Below are positions 1 to 12,712 of a DNA stretch of 64,000 bases, piece by piece (within the stretch, counting starts at the first letter, position 1; each line of letters starts with the position of its first letter). The stretch is from contig JAJEKV010000036.1 in NCBI GenBank assembly GCA_021234155.1, positions 11,667,426 to 11,731,425 of the forward strand. Direction: 5' to 3'. The notes under the pieces were generated by a model. That model was not told the origin of the DNA. It did not search any database and saw only the letters and a program-made list of their open reading frames with translations. The position numbers were made by a program, and so were the translations under genes. Origin of the DNA: Isoetes taiwanensis. Its lineage: Eukaryota; Streptophyta; Lycopodiopsida; Isoetales; Isoetaceae.

Positions 1-734
1 AGTTCAATTAGTCCACCATTGGCAGCAGATTGTTTGAGAGTTAACTTATACCCCATAGTTTAGAAACATGGGGTCTGAGCAGATGAGTCAGCATTTGACA
101 CAAGCATTAAGAATTTGGCATCTCGGTTCTAATGTTATATAAAGCATCCAAAAGTTGTCTATAAGGAAAATTGATAAAGAACTTGCAAGGAGCAGCTGAT
201 CAGTCTTGTAAGAGAAAATTGCCTGTTGAAGTTCTAGAATTGCAGTTTACTGATTTCTTCTCTTTCTATTGTCAGACCACTTATCTTTCTCTTCTTCTCA
301 AGGTAACAGCACCATTAGCATATCCAACATCTCAAAATGGATGTGCTTTTTCCATTTATTCTCAAACCTGTAAACCAAAATGCACTTCCTACATGTTATA
401 CGTATAATTAACAGGAATGTACCTGGCATAAATACTCTGCTTCAAAGAGATAGACAGGATAAAAATGGCAGTATTTAAATACACTTTCTCAAAGAGATAA
501 ACAGGATAAAAAATACAGTGCTTAAATACCCTTCTAAAAGAGATTCCTTTAGTTGTCAATCAACTGTCAACCTACCAATTTTACAGTTTGCCTTTTTGTC
601 CTTTTGTAACCAATAAAACCTCTTCATACTATCTTACAACATGACTATGAGAGAAAAAATAGAAAAGACCAGGTCAACGTGCAAAACATCCTGAATGCAG
701 AAACATAAATTATTCCAGCTGCTTATGTATTGGT
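1..734. other. 3' flank of SCE1, no gene seen
   Basis: AT-rich DNA downstream of the SCE1 stop codon on the minus strand. It should hold the 3' UTR and polyadenylation site of SCE1. Short imperfect repeats occur around 440-520, where a motif reading caaagagataaacagg recurs with small changes. No coding region is convincing. Confidence 0.6.
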
Positions 735-1907
735 CTATACTGGAGGTGGATATGTCTTAGCTTGTTGTTTAACCTTTCGCTTATATTCATCGGGATCCTG
801 CAGCCACAAGAAAAGAATCACACCAGTGATAGCTAGAAAATACCAAAGATTACACTTGCATACCTGAATAAAAAGGTGATAAGCCTCTGTTTGAGCCGGA
901 TCTGCAGGATTTGGTGCATCTAGAAGTTCTTGGATTCCAACAAGGATTTGTTTCACTGTAATAGCTGGCCTCCAGCCCTGAGAAAATCTTATAACATTGA
1001 AACCAGAAGAGAAAGAAAAAAACAAAATATGACCATCTCAATAAAGTTGGAGCCTTTTACTCACCGAATCCTCATTAAGAATTGAGAGGCAGACTGTTCC
1101 AGAAGGATATACATTAGGATGGAAAAAGCCTGCAGGGAACTTGCACTTTGGAGGTTTACTAGGATAATCTTCAGTGAAATGAATAGCAAGAGGAAAATAA
1201 CCTCCTTCCCAATCAGTCTAGAGTAGCAATAAAACATCATCAGAAAGTAAAGCAGGGCATAGAAAATAATATATTCCACACTACATCGACATGCATATTG
1301 ACAGCAGTTGGCTATTTTATCAAATAACCAAACTCGTAGCCAATCATTATGCCACATTAAATCCTTTTCTTTGCTCAAAAAGAATGCTAGGTTAAGATAC
1401 TTACCCCAGCCTTTCCTGGTAAGATGCACTGCCAAATCATCAGGTTCACAGATCCATCAGGTTGAGTATCTGGTCTGGCCACAAATCCCTGCAGGATCAT
1501 ACGAATATCAATAATTTTCAACAAATGTGCTCAAGACTTAGAAAACAGGATTATATTGACAAAGCCCGTGCTAACAGAATAAAGAAAATATTAGGAATGA
1601 ACAGAAACTTCTACTTCCCCTTCTAGTCTAACCGAAAGGCCTTTATCAAACGTTTTGAAGCAATTAAAAGTCTTGATGACAGTAAGGCCACAACTGAGAA
1701 CCAAGTTACCCTCGTAAGAAAGGCCTCAGATGCAAACTACTTAAGTTACAATTAAAAAGAGAAATCAACCTAAAAGTTACAGGAAGAGAGAACTCTGGCT
1801 CCAACTAAACAGAAAGGGGAAAACGGTGAGACGCTTACATGGGGATGATTCTTGCGCCATGCCTTGCGTTCTTCTGCCAAGCGACCTCTTGCAATACCGC
1901 CGGACAT
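735..1907 (-). CDS. SCE1: SUMO-conjugating enzyme E2 (SCE1/UBC9 type), copy A, intact
   Basis: E2 enzyme that receives SUMO from the E1 on a cysteine thioester and passes it to lysines of target proteins, mainly in the nucleus. Five exons on the minus strand: 1839-1907, 1405-1488, 1065-1217, 864-977 and 735-797, all in phase 0 with GT-AG introns. Together they encode 160 residues plus TAG, the usual plant SCE1 length. The start gives [20 protein letters not shown], the conserved E2 N-terminus. The UBC fold follows, with [18 protein letters not shown] around the catalytic Cys94 and [16 protein letters not shown] in exon 4. The C-terminus ends YPPPV. The family call rests on near-complete identity to known plant SCE1/UBC9 sequence; the exon limits are read from the DNA. 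A near-identical but broken copy lies 56.25 kb away. Confidence 0.96.
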
Positions 1908-2410
1908 TGCTAAGTAAGAAAAGAAAGCTTGCAAAAATCTGCGGGTTGTGAGAACAAACTATGCATAGCTGCGATGCAGTAATTTTTCAAATTATGATTT
2001 ATATCCTTGGAAATAGTCTAAAAGGGCAAGAAATAATAAAATTATAATGCTGGGGAGTCGAGGCAATCCAAGGTGCCGTAGTAAAATGATGTTTTTAGTA
2101 AATGCTAGTCCTTTGGGTTATGAGCTTGGGACATTTAGGGACCGTGTGTATGTCCCAGTAAGGTTTGATGTAGATGTTTATAAGATTTTGGCCAAAGGTT
2201 GGGTTGAGTTTTTTTTATGGTTCGGATTTGGCTTTTTTTTTTTCTTTTGTTAGTGGTTAATTTTAGTGAGCAGAGTTTTGCTTTTTCTGGTCGCGGCCCG
2301 CAGGGGCGGCGATTGATGCATCAACGGTGAACAACGGTGGCTTGGTTGAACAAGAGGGTTGCTTGAAGAGGGCTTCCTTGAAAAGTTTTTGCTGAGCAGC
2401 GGCTAGGGCT
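1908..2410. other. 5' flank of SCE1, promoter side
   Basis: Upstream of the SCE1 start codon (minus strand). It should carry the 5' UTR and promoter. No TATA box or other element can be assigned with confidence. Poly(T) runs occur near 2205-2245. Confidence 0.5.
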
Positions 2411-2486
2411 TGAACGAACCAAGCTTGAACCAGGAGAACCAAAACGAACCAAGCTTGAACCAGGGGAACCAAGCTTGAACCAGGAT
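2411..2486. repeat. Short tandem repeat, about three units
   Basis: A unit close to gaaccaagcttgaaccagg appears three times, with spacers containing gagaaccaaaac. On the minus strand an open frame reads it as repeated GSPGSSLV, but no conserved protein is recognised, so it is listed as a repeat. The same array is present in copy B at about 58671-58746. Confidence 0.8.
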
Positions 2487-2806
2487 TGAATCGTGCAATT
2501 ACAAATACAATTGTGATGCCGACTTTGGTCAGGCAGGAGGTTTCGATGCTGTTGTAGGCATCCCGACTCTGGTCTGGAGGAGGTTTCCGGTGTTTGCTGT
2601 GGGCGGGATGCATTGCAGATAGACATTCATTTCATGGATTTTGTGTATCGGTTGTGTTTCAATGGTTTTAATGCCATGTATTTTATTTTTTACAATGGTC
2701 ATTTAATAAAAAACAAAAAAAGGTTACACTTAGCGATAAGGTTACCTTGCCAATAGGATGTTGCCTTGTGGTACGACTTGAAAAGTGGTGGGAAGTCGTA
2801 CTAAGA

Positions 2807-2906
2807 GGAGGCTAACCCTCCCCTTGAGGGGATTATGGCAAATAACCCTCGAGGCCGGCCGAGAGGGTTATTTTGCCATGATCCCGAGAGGGGAGGGTTG
2901 GCCTCC
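2807..2906. repeat. 100-bp palindrome (two 50-bp inverted arms, no loop)
   Basis: Left arm 2807-2856 and right arm 2857-2906 are reverse complements with few mismatches. They meet at ggccggcc, so there is essentially no spacer. Inner arms read ggcaaataaccctcgaggcc and ggccgagagggttattttgc. The DNA could extrude a long hairpin. It may be a foldback or MITE-like element, or the palindromic end of an element, but no target-site duplication was identified. It is retained in copy B at about 59066-59164. Confidence 0.9.
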
Positions 2907-3502
2907 CTTAATCACTGGTCCGAGTAGGTTAAAACTTGGTATGTGTGCTGGAACAGAGATGCAGATGGAGAGAAATGTGATGCAGATGAGGAAGCTTTAA
3001 GAGCAAAAGCTTCAAGTCCTTGCAAAAAGCTTAGATGTTGTCGGATTGGGAAGCTCTCTTAAGGGAGGTAACCAAAGGCCCGAGCATGTTTTTCTAACAG
3101 AAATAGGCTATTGCAGAAACAAGAAAGAAATGGTAGAAACACGCTCATGCAATTTTCGAAAGATCCTTCAACGATGGGGCTTTTGCCCCAAATTGCTCCA
3201 ACAGGTAGGGAAGGAAGCACAGATCCATTCCGATATCTGTAAGTCTAATTAATGCCGGTGGTCTGCAAAAGATTCTTCAAAAAAAAAAAGGATCTCAAGA
3301 TCTGAGCAATAGAGCCATTGAACTGCTTGCCATGTTCTAAAAGCTTAGATCCTGTCACATTTAGGCTCAGGGGGGTTATCGCAGCTTGCAGCTTCTACCA
3401 TGGCTGCATCGATAAAAAAAGAAAACCATCTGATTATTTTCTGTTATTCGCAAATTGATGTCGGAACAGAGGCACAACAACAGATACCTATGCTGGATGT
3501 TA

Positions 3503-3526
3503 GAAGGAAGGAAGGAAGGAAGGAAG
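3503..3526. repeat. (GGAA)n microsatellite
   Basis: About six units of ggaa, also present in copy B near 59771-59794. The surrounding 2907-3810 holds no recognisable gene. Confidence 0.9.
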
Positions 3527-3812
3527 TTTATTTTAACGTCCAACCACCAGACCAGAATATTCGGTAAGAGAAGAATATTCCAAAAGTTACATATTATAAC
3601 CTTGTTTTGATCGGACGGTGGGGAACGGTTGGATCGAGTTAACCTACAAGGACCAGTGGTTAAGGTAATACTTTTAGTGGATGTTAGTCCTTTGTGTAGC
3701 AATTAAGAGGTTGTGTATAGGGAAATGGCCCTCTTAGTCAATTTTAGGCCCCGGAAAAAGGCTCGAAGCTGTTAGGCGAAGGGCATTTACTTTGCTAGAA
3801 AATGATCTAGAG

Positions 3813-4060
3813 GCAATGTGAAGGGCGGTGTGGCTATTCTCAGCTATAGATTGTTGTCACGTGGACATTTGGGATTATGTTTGTTGCAGAATGTGGATCA
3901 GCGCCAAAATGAAAACTATAAAGTACAACAACTGCAAGAGAGATTCGCAAAAAGAAATATTAACACGCGTCAATGTCATTCGGCTCAGAAGGATGAAAAT
4001 AGCTTGGCTGAAAATAGTTTGGGACATCTATGGGGTGTTGCCTTATGGTATGACGTAAAA
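3813..4060 (+). pseudogene. Possible LINE endonuclease-domain remnant
   Basis: Two plus-strand frames read KGGVAIL followed by SHVDIWDYVC/RMWISAKM-type sequence. This is reminiscent of the central part of an APE-type LINE endonuclease (GGVAIL, then a WI/WK segment). The frame changes more than once. It lies upstream of, and in the same orientation as, the LINE ORF2 remnant at 5120, separated by about 1 kb of unrelated DNA. The similarity is short, so this is tentative. Confidence 0.35.
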
Positions 4061-4074
4061 AGTACTTTCTCTTG

Positions 4075-5128
4075 CGCCGGCCACATGCTCCAAATCTTTT
4101 TTATCTCTCGTCGTATACGGAGAGAGATAATTTTTATACAGTATCTCATGAGAGACAACGAAAGATTATTATCTCTCATTGCTTAACAAACCAGTTAGAT
4201 CTTAAAAATAAAGGCTAAAGAAGCTAAGGCAAAGATGGCTATGCCATTGCTGTGAAGCAGCAGTGAATCACAAGGAAGCAAGCAGCAGCGAATCTATGGC
4301 AAAGGAAGCAGAAGCAACTCACAGAAAAAATAGAAGCAGTTCGACTCATAGCTGGCTTTTCTCACAGAAAAAGGGCAATTCACACATTCATTGTAGACAG
4401 GATGAAAAACAATGCCGCTTCTTCAGACATGCAGATTCAAGCCTGTTCAAGCAGATTCAATCCTGGCACATTCAAACCCTTTCAAGCCCTATTTGATCTA
4501 TTTTGTTTTAAGCCATGTTCGATCCAATTTGTTTTAAACTCATCTCGCAGTATGGGCTTCTTTATATTCAGAAAAAGAAATAGGCATCTTCATTTGCGTC
4601 ACAGTTTCCTCCATTATTTTCATCCTCTTTGGATATGGACTCAGATCCAAAAGAGGGCAAGTGCAAAACCTGAAGAGATACTTTGATTTTGATATTTCAT
4701 AGCTTTAGAAAGCAGCAAATATATCTTTAGTTGAATTCGCCCTCCCCTTTTGTGAAAGAGCATCTTCTGCTTCAATACTCAAACAAATAGATTTTATTAT
4801 GAACAAAAACAACGAAATTATTTCTAACAATATCCTCATGATCCCACCAGTGCATGGAATTAAACACCAAAGTTGGAACCTCCAATCTTGAAGCATGAAC
4901 AGTCAAGCTCAAAGCACAAACATTCGACAGGACACAAATTTTTACGGGACGAGAATTTTTTTTTTAGGAGGCCTTCCCTTAACATCTAATAAACAATGAA
5001 AACGCCCCTAACAATAATTAGGGGCAATTCATCTCTCAGGGGGAGTAAAAAATTTATCTCTTCCCTATCTCTCATCACCTCCCATCTCTCATTATCTCTC
5101 ATTTTATCTCTCGTCATGCATGTGGCCA
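4075..5128. mobile_element. TCTC-bounded insertion-like segment of unknown type
   Basis: The segment starts with ggccacatgc and ends with gcatgtggcc, a 10-bp inverted pair. Both ends are rich in tatctctc motifs. A hairpin lies near 4112-4135 (ttatctctc opposite gagagataa). The reverse complement of 12540-12640 resembles its left end: ggccacatg, then a T-rich stretch, then a TCTC motif and aatttttatac. This suggests a repeat family. It lies between LINE endonuclease-like sequence on both sides, as if inserted there. No ORF with a known domain was found inside and no target-site duplication was seen. Confidence 0.4.
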
Positions 5129-6468
5129 ATGCCCTCTTTTGTTCAACAAGTTGTAAATTTTGCTATTGGGAAAGATAATATTGAATCAGATCATGAGCCT
5201 CTTTTTCTTGACCTTTGCATTGCTGGTTTGCCTAAGCATCAGGTTGTGTCACAAGCACTCCTTAAACCTATTATGAGGTATGATAAATCTGATATGTACA
5301 AAGCCCGTTGTGAGAAAAATGCCTCTACTATCACATGGCTAACTAATGCGACAGAACTCAGGCATGCCCTTACTCAGATGGTTCTTGAATCTGCTAATAC
5401 ATGTTTTGTGTTGCACAGGCAGAGAATGGGGCTGCCTTGCAATGGTTGGTTTGATTATGAATGCAGGATGCAAAGAAGACAATTTAAATTAGCAAAGGGG
5501 GATGCGAAGGCCTTGGCAAGAAGGGAGTACATCAGAATGGTTAAGAGGGAGAAACGGGCTTATTTGCGTAAGAAACATGAGCAGATGGTCACAGAATTAT
5601 TGGCATATCCGAAGAAGTTTTGGAATAGATTGAAACCTTCCCAAAAATCGAGTACAATAGTAGAGGTTGGTGCTTTGATGAATCATATTAAACATCTCTA
5701 TCATGTGCCAGGTGTGGACACAAAAATGGATGGGGCATATGAGGAGGGCTTCTGTTTCTCCTTAGAGGACGTGCATGATGGGCTCCAAAGATTATCCAAT
5801 GGTAAGGTAGCAGATTCGAAAGGGCTTATGGCTGAAATGTTTAAATGTATGGTAGAAGTCTTGGTAAAGTTGTGCAATGCTGTCTTGTTTGAAGGCTTCT
5901 CACGCACACGGCAAATGAATAGGGTGGTCCCTCTTCATAAGGCAGGTGATGAGTCTGATCCAAATAACTACCGTATGATTATGATATGTAGTTTTTATGC
6001 CAAGCTTTTTGCTAACACGCTGAACGCTAAAATAAGCATATGGTCCGAGGTTCATAATGTGAGAGCAACAGGACAGCCTGGTTTTAGGGCGAGGAGGTCT
6101 ACAACAGATCATTTGGTTACCATGAGAGCCATGATGGATTCAGTGGTTGGTAAGAAAAAACCTTTATATGCATTGTTTGTTGATTTCTCTAAAGCTTTTG
6201 ATATGGTTGGAAGAGGACATTTGTGGGATAGAATGTCAGCTCTTGGTGTGCCTGTTGAGTATACGCATGCAGTGGCCAAACTTTATGATAAAGTATTGGT
6301 CCAGCTTTCTTTCCCATACACCAGTGATGAGTATGTTGAAAGCAATATGGGGGTTAAGCAGGGCTGCCCACTATCGCCTACACTTTTTGGTTTGTTCATA
6401 GACCAACTGGAGGATTGGATCTGTCAAAATGGTGGTGATGGAATGCCTCCATATAGGTATGTTCTTCT
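5120..6468 (+). pseudogene. LINE (L1-like) ORF2 fragment: endonuclease end plus reverse transcriptase
   Basis: This is the larger part of an open frame running from 5120 to 6583. Residues 14-32 contain FAIGKDNIESDHEPLFLDL, the end of an APE-type endonuclease (SDHxPL motif). RT motifs follow: NRVVPLHKAG and DPNNYR near residues 267-287, ALFVDFSKAFDMV near 350-362 (first catalytic Asp) and GVKQGCPLSPTLFGLFID near 410-428. The YADD box expected about 25 residues later is absent, because LINE similarity stops at about 6468 and a phosphatase fragment begins. The ORF2 N-terminus, thumb and zinc-knuckle end are missing, so it cannot act autonomously. The copy at 61380-62720 is broken into many frames. 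Confidence 0.92.
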
Positions 6469-6807
6469 GCAAAAGAGATTATTCAATGGTGTCTGGAACG
6501 GGGATTCGAAGTGGCCATATGGTCTTGTATGGCAAAGAAAAATGTTGTCAATGTCCTTGGTATACTCGGCCTACCCATTTTGAAGTCCAAGTTTGTCTGG
6601 GGAAATGGAAGGGTCGAGCATGTGTCAGACCTCGATCCGGCCATCACGAAGGGGAAGCCTATTATGGTGAAAAGGCTGGAAAGAGTTTATGAAGCATACC
6701 AGAATTTTAACAAACACAACACGCTAATCATAGACGACTCCACCTACAAGTGCTATCAGAACTCGGACAATACGGGTGCTATCAAAACTTTGGGACTTTT
6801 ATATTAG
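6469..6807 (+). pseudogene. FCP1/NIF-type (HAD) phosphatase fragment, C-terminal half of domain
   Basis: A frame offset from the LINE frame reads AKEIIQWCLERGFEVAIWSC, then KKNVVNVLGILG, SKFVWGNG, KPIMVKRLERVYEAY and NTLIIDDSTYKCYQN, ending at TAG. This follows the order of the FCP1 homology (NLI-interacting factor-like) domain: the IWS segment, K-P-xxx-K-x-L-xx-V, then the L-x-DDSxYK motif with two acidic catalytic residues. Family members dephosphorylate Ser/Thr residues, for example on the RNA polymerase II tail. The N-terminal DxDxT nucleophile motif is missing, so this fragment should not be catalytic. It abuts LINE RT sequence with no visible intron signal. It could be an exon of a gene disrupted by the LINE, or a captured gene piece. 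Confidence 0.7.
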
Positions 6808-7440
6808 ATGGAGCAATTGGGTGTAGCAGATTGGAGATTTAATGGATCAGTGCGCGTTATATTTGACGAGACATATTACTTTGCATGCTTGAGATTAGAT
6901 ACTAAACTAAATATAAATCATAAACTAAAGAAAACTAAAAACTAAGAGCCAAAGAGGAGATGGTAGCAGATATGGCTTCTTTATCTTTTTTGCAGAGGGA
7001 CCCATCTTCTTGATCTTTTTAATGTTTTGAGCTAAGATTGCCCTAGAAATATATTCCACCGAATTCTTTTCACAATAATTGATGCAGACCTTTCCAAAAT
7101 CCCCTATGATCAAATCATGTTGGTAGCGCTCAAATTTCTATCTCAGTGAATTCTCATTACAGGCAAATCTATACAAATGCATGATCTTATGTAAAATTTG
7201 TTAAAAAGTAACTTTCTAGTGATCCTTTTGTAAATCTTTGTTAAAGGAAAAGTTCCTACTGAATTTTGTAGCAGAAGGGCCAATCCGGCTCAAATTTCTA
7301 TAATCCTAATGGTTTTGTGAACGTAAGGCTTTTTTCCTATTTAAAAAAAAATGTTTGTTATACACTGTATCTCACCCATCAGCTGCAACAGGTTGTAGCA
7401 CTGATGTGCCCTTGCTTTATCAGCGGCCCTGGTTGCATCA
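6808..7440. other. No gene seen
   Basis: AT-rich sequence between the phosphatase fragment and the minus-strand LINE. It contains a poly(A) run near 7342. Positions 6540-7370 appear identical to the second copy, unlike the LINE portion before it. Confidence 0.6.
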
Positions 7441-8400
7441 TTTCTATTAGCGAGCAATCCCATTATCTATAAGAAAATGAAGATTGTAACCTGCGTCTTT
7501 CATTGGTTGCAAATGATGAACTCTTTTACAAAATAAGCACTGGACTCTTCTGCAACTCAGACAGGAGGCGAGACCCTTCTCTAAAAATAGACAATCATTT
7601 TTGCAAATACACCTTCCAGTTCCAGATTCCATGGCATTGTCAACCAATGTTGACATGTTCTTTCTTTTCTTTGATTTTTACATCTCCTTTTGCCATCTTA
7701 AACCTTAGCTTTTATTCGCTACATTCCTGGTCAAACCACCCATTGCATGCAATCCCTTCCTTTGACTATGTGAGCTAAAGCACGTAGTTGATGTATCAAA
7801 TCAATCACTAAGTGTGTCAAAGTGTCACTAATCTCAGATGTTATTTGTGGCCATGATATCAATGGAAATTTACAGGATTCCTTTAATATAATATTTTTAT
7901 CACATATCATCTTAATTTTTGGGGCTCGAATAGATGGAGGAACACGCGCTAATGTGCTTAAAGCAAATATAGTTACAAAAATTGGCACATGATCTGCTCC
8001 ATATAAACCTTTTTAAAATCCTTCATCAAAGAGTTCACAGCTTCTTTTAGAGATTCCTGCATTGTTGCCATCAAATCCACCTATATGTACTGTATAGATT
8101 TGTTGATATTGACCTTTCTAACTCTGTGTATGAAGACATCTTTGATATAACATGCTATATAACCATTCCCCCTGTAGCTTGTGCCTATTGCATTCCATAA
8201 TGATGAAACTTTACGAAAACTGGATATTTGAGGTAATTCATACTGCTCTGCTCCCAAGAATTACGTCTAATTCTTGGAGAATATCAGACATGCTACTTAC
8301 TTTTGAGTTTGTGTTGATATTCCACGTTCCAATCCTGATGATCTCGCTTTCCTATTTGCCCACAACAACCTTTTCCTTCCTCCAAGAAACTGCTTTATTT
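7441..8400 (-). pseudogene. LINE B ORF2 remnant, endonuclease region
   Basis: The minus strand reads RIGTWNINTNSKVSSMSDIL and QELDVILGSRAV near 8230-8345, the start of an APE-type endonuclease (WNIN-like opening). At about 7960-7990 it reads DHVPIFVTIF, equivalent to the SDHxPL end motif, followed by a long frame at 7731-7988. Further stops and frame changes occur down to about 7441. It lies directly downstream of the ORF1 remnant in the same orientation, as in L1-type elements. No RT domain follows. The outer part, 7441-7750, is repeated at 63700-64000. Confidence 0.75.
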
Positions 8401-8440
8401 TGGCTCTTTACTTTCTTGAATTTTTTTACTTCTTTTCTCT

Positions 8441-11720
<3,280 letters not shown>

Positions 11721-12640
11721 GAGATCCCCTTAGAGAGAGAGAGAGAGAGACATATGAGAGAGAGAGAGAGAGTGAGAGAGAAATTAGAGAGAGATAAAAT
11801 GAACCGAGAGAGAATGTGAGAGTAATGGGGAGATAATGGGAGGGGAGTCCACTTTGGCCAACATACAATGGCATCTCTCCATGAGCAAGAAAGTAGAGTA
11901 CCATGGCTCTTTGCTTTCACGGGATCTCTGAGGGGTCTAACATTGGGATTTGCACGAGTATGGCACAATCAGGGCCAACCAATTTTTCAAATGACCTTCT
12001 CTTCATTAGCGTAAACCCGATGCCACATATCATCTTCAAATGAGGGAAGGCAATTCCAAGCATGATTGTCAATGTTATCCCATTGTGTGAGTGCATCTCG
12101 GACAAACCCGGAATCTTCTCGGTGGTCTTCTTAGTTAGAGAGGTTGCAGCCAAGAGCAAGATTGAAGATGCACATTGAAAACTAGTATTGTCTTCTTGAA
12201 ATCTTCTTCCTCACTATTGCCATAGGATCTTCGGTTCGTTCTCTTGAATGAGATCAAAGCGAGAACTTGCATTGCTAAACCTAGCAAAATAGCCCTAAAA
12301 GCATTGCAATCATACCTAAAATTACGGATCCATGCTTGAATGGCCTATCGGTGAAGATTTTCTTGCCTCTCCGAAGGTGTGGGGGATGGATTCTTTAGAG
12401 ATTTCGAATGGAAATGGGGCGGGAAGAAGAGCTGAAATATCCCATATCACTCATTTTGAAGCCCGAGACAAATAGGAGGAAAAAAATTCTGGGGAGGGAG
12501 GAAGCTTATTTCGAAAGCAGCGGCCCATTTGTTAAGGCCCGAGGAAATCATCTCTCATCTTCTCTGGGCCTATCGTATGGTATAAAAATTGTCTCTCGCC
12601 CCCGTATAGCCTTGAGACAATTTTTTGATCATGTGGCCAA
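11721..12640. other. TCTC/GAGA-rich segment upstream of LINE C, unassigned
   Basis: Begins with GA-rich DNA (11731-11825). Its right end, reverse complemented, resembles the left end of the segment at 4075-5128. In between, minus-strand frames read LTQWDNIDNHAWNCLPSFED and nearby peptides that are not recognised. It may be the same repeat family with a different interior. No known domain is present. Confidence 0.35.
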
Positions 12641-12712
12641 CCTAAGAGAGGGGAGGGAGGGAGGGGGAGGGAGGGAGGGAGGAGGGAGGGAGGAGAGAGA
12701 GAGATTTATTTT
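12641..12712. repeat. G-rich polypurine tract (GGGA)n
   Basis: Runs of ggga and gggggaggg followed by gagagaga. On the minus strand this follows the 3' end of LINE D, so it is likely its simple-repeat tail. G-run density is compatible with quadruplex formation. Confidence 0.8.

Larger units (their letters stand above)
1..7750 (+). repeat. Large direct repeat, copy A (continues past the left edge)
   Basis: Positions 1-7750 align in the same orientation to 56258-64000. Position 1 equals 56258 and position 7750 equals 64000, so the offset is about 56.25 kb with only small indels. Both the left edge of copy A and the right edge of copy B are cut by the window, so the true repeat is longer than 7.75 kb. 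It contains SCE1, a palindrome, a LINE ORF2 remnant, a phosphatase fragment and the 3' part of the LINE B remnant. The gene-bearing ends are nearly identical between copies, while the middle (about 2780-6540) differs at many small sites. Confidence 0.97.

Noticed and set aside
2263-2626. Two minus-strand frames upstream of SCE1 as a protein gene
   Set aside because: Much of the frame translates a short tandem repeat and no conserved domain is present. Retention in copy B only reflects the block duplication.
5120-6583. 487-codon open frame as a functional reverse transcriptase
   Set aside because: It lacks the YADD box, thumb and C-terminal region, and its last 38 codons are out-of-frame phosphatase DNA.
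7447-7656. Cysteine-rich minus-strand frame as a small secreted peptide
   Set aside because: It lies in the downstream part of the LINE B remnant, has no signal peptide, and its partner in copy B changes frame at the end.
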